Shown here piece after piece: positions 63,613 through 64,000 of a stretch of DNA of 64,000 nucleotides. This stretch comes from Osmia lignaria lignaria. Its lineage: Eukaryota; Arthropoda; Insecta; Hymenoptera; Megachilidae. Positions within the stretch are counted from its first letter, which is position 1. The number at the start of each line of letters is the position of its first letter. Below the pieces are notes generated by a model. That model searched no databases. It saw only the letters and a program-made list of their open reading frames with translations, and was not told the origin of the DNA. Location: assembly GCF_051020975.1 (NCBI RefSeq), contig NW_027478158.1:18786001-18850000 (forward strand). The letters are read 5' to 3'. Position numbers and translations under genes: made by a program.

Positions 63613-64000
63613 TTCGAAACTTTTAAATATCTTGATATATCTCGAGAACTACGCTTCTGATCAAAAAATATCATAGAACATAAAAAGTAGGAAACTTAAT
63701 TCTCTACAAAAAAGGTATCTTAACATTTTGCCATAGCTCGCTTCGTTTCCGAGATATTTGCAGATATATCTCAAGGGAAGGGGCCTGCCGCACATATTTC
63801 GAGATATTTCTTCTTCTTGTTGTTCTTCCTCTGCACAGCTAAGCTGGAAGTGGCATTTGCAGCCCGCAATAGTGCAGAGTTATCTCAAAGAAAGGGGCCA
63901 CGGTGTTTCTGTATCTCTATTATGTTGGTGCGGCTTCGGAACTTTTAAATATCTTGATATATCTCGAGAACTACGCATCTGATCAAAAAATATCATAGAA
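61774..64000 (+). repeat. Second copy of the 49860-52086 block, cut by window end
   Basis: The order matches the first copy. Differences seen include ACTAGCC at about 62170, GTGCACAG at about 62265, CTTCTGATC against CATCTGATC near 63652, and CCGCACAT against CCGGACAT near 63788. The window ends at monomer offset 246, so the true end is unknown. Confidence 0.8.

Larger units (their letters stand above)
1..64000 (+). repeat. 322-bp satellite DNA array, 199 head-to-tail monomers
   Basis: The same 322-bp unit recurs without a break across the window. Its marker TTGCAGATT falls at 4, 326, 648, 970 and so on. Register arithmetic gives 64 monomers up to the one at 20287, then 26 more from 20608, one at 28980, and 108 from 29301. 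All copies point the same way, and no foreign insertion, inversion or spacer was seen. Adjacent copies differ mainly by substitutions, usually a few percent; some distant copies look identical. The modal monomer is about 39% GC. The array runs off both ends, so its total size is unknown. Large homogeneous arrays of this kind are typical of (peri)centromeric, subtelomeric or sex-chromosome heterochromatin; which one applies cannot be told from sequence alone. I recognise no named satellite family and cannot assign a species. Confidence 0.98.
34131..64000 (+). repeat. Array zone IV: recently amplified, large HOR duplications
   Basis: This zone holds the remaining 93 registers. Its markers are GGGTCCTGATGG (MDIF type), CCTGTCGG (SDIF, from 35744), CCTGCCGG (PDIF, from 39286), GCAGCGCGCAAT (LQRA, 35422-59572) and TTATATCAAGGG (IKG, from 45726), all absent or nearly absent earlier. 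Blocks of 5 to 9 monomers recur with almost no differences, so this is the most recently expanded part of the window. The right edge is not reached. Confidence 0.75.

Noticed and set aside
4..63982. Roughly 190 near-identical 74-residue proteins on the + strand as a tandem gene family
   Set aside because: They start at TTG, mostly lack ATG, recur exactly every 322 bp with no intergenic signals, match no family I know, and vary freely in amino acids. They are one open stretch of a satellite monomer.
1..64000. CRISPR array
   Set aside because: There are no short repeats alternating with unique spacers. The whole 322-bp unit repeats.
1..64000. Tandem 5S rRNA, snRNA or other RNA gene array
   Set aside because: The unit length would suit a 5S array, but I see no 5S internal control region or recognisable snRNA core in the monomer.
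1..64000. CENP-B box (NTTCGNNNNANNCGGGN)
   Set aside because: TTCG occurs several times per monomer, but none is followed by CGGG at the required spacing on the + strand, and I saw no minus-strand match.
1..64000. Assignment to a named satellite of similar length, for example the roughly 320-bp stick-insect or parasitoid-wasp satellites
   Set aside because: Length alone is not evidence, and I cannot compare sequences here. A search of satellite and repeat databases with the 39927-40248 monomer would decide.
1..64000. Telomeric repeats or an embedded transposon
   Set aside because: No short telomere-type repeat and no interruption of the 322-bp register other than two 1-bp deletions was found.

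Overview
The window is one uninterrupted satellite DNA array. A 322-bp monomer repeats head-to-tail on the + strand from the first base to the last: 199 monomer registers, the last cut by the window end after 246 bp. Both array edges lie outside the window. I see no unique sequence, no inverted monomer, no transposon insertion, no RNA gene and no convincing protein gene. The modal monomer has about 39% GC by hand count (126 of 322) and 11 CpGs against about 12 expected. This is nuclear eukaryotic heterochromatin-type DNA, of (peri)centromeric, subtelomeric or sex-chromosome kind. I cannot name the species. The near-normal CpG content fits a lightly methylated genome such as many invertebrates, but that is weak evidence.

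Monomer length is almost invariant. Only two indels accumulated over 64 kb, each a 1-bp deletion (near 20515/20516 and 29090/29091), although the monomer contains a TTC/TTG triplet tract and two A6 tracts. Substitutions define many subtypes, which combine into local higher-order repeats (HORs). Layout: zone I (1-20286) is a mosaic with a 13-monomer-spaced duplicate (1-870 and 4187-5056) and a trimer HOR (8373-10304). Zone II (20287-29300) has an identical adjacent monomer pair, a dimer HOR and a 7-mer HOR (2254 bp). Zone III (29301-34130) is the most heterogeneous and holds several monomers with broken reading frames. Zone IV (34131-64000) is dominated by recent large duplications: offsets 2898, 5796, 1610, 2576, 1932 and 11914 bp, all exact multiples of 322. 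Hybrid monomers mark the unequal-exchange or conversion junctions.

Inside each monomer are an imperfect 18-bp inverted repeat (ATATCTCG-type arms, 85-bp A-rich loop), a further direct copy of its core 10-mer, a pyrimidine triplet tract, and a TTG-initiated 74-codon open frame intact or nearly so in 186 of 199 registers. The open frame usually lacks an ATG, varies freely in amino acids, and overlaps a second open frame. I therefore read it as a by-product of homogenisation, not a gene family. The notable biology is the recombination history written in the array.
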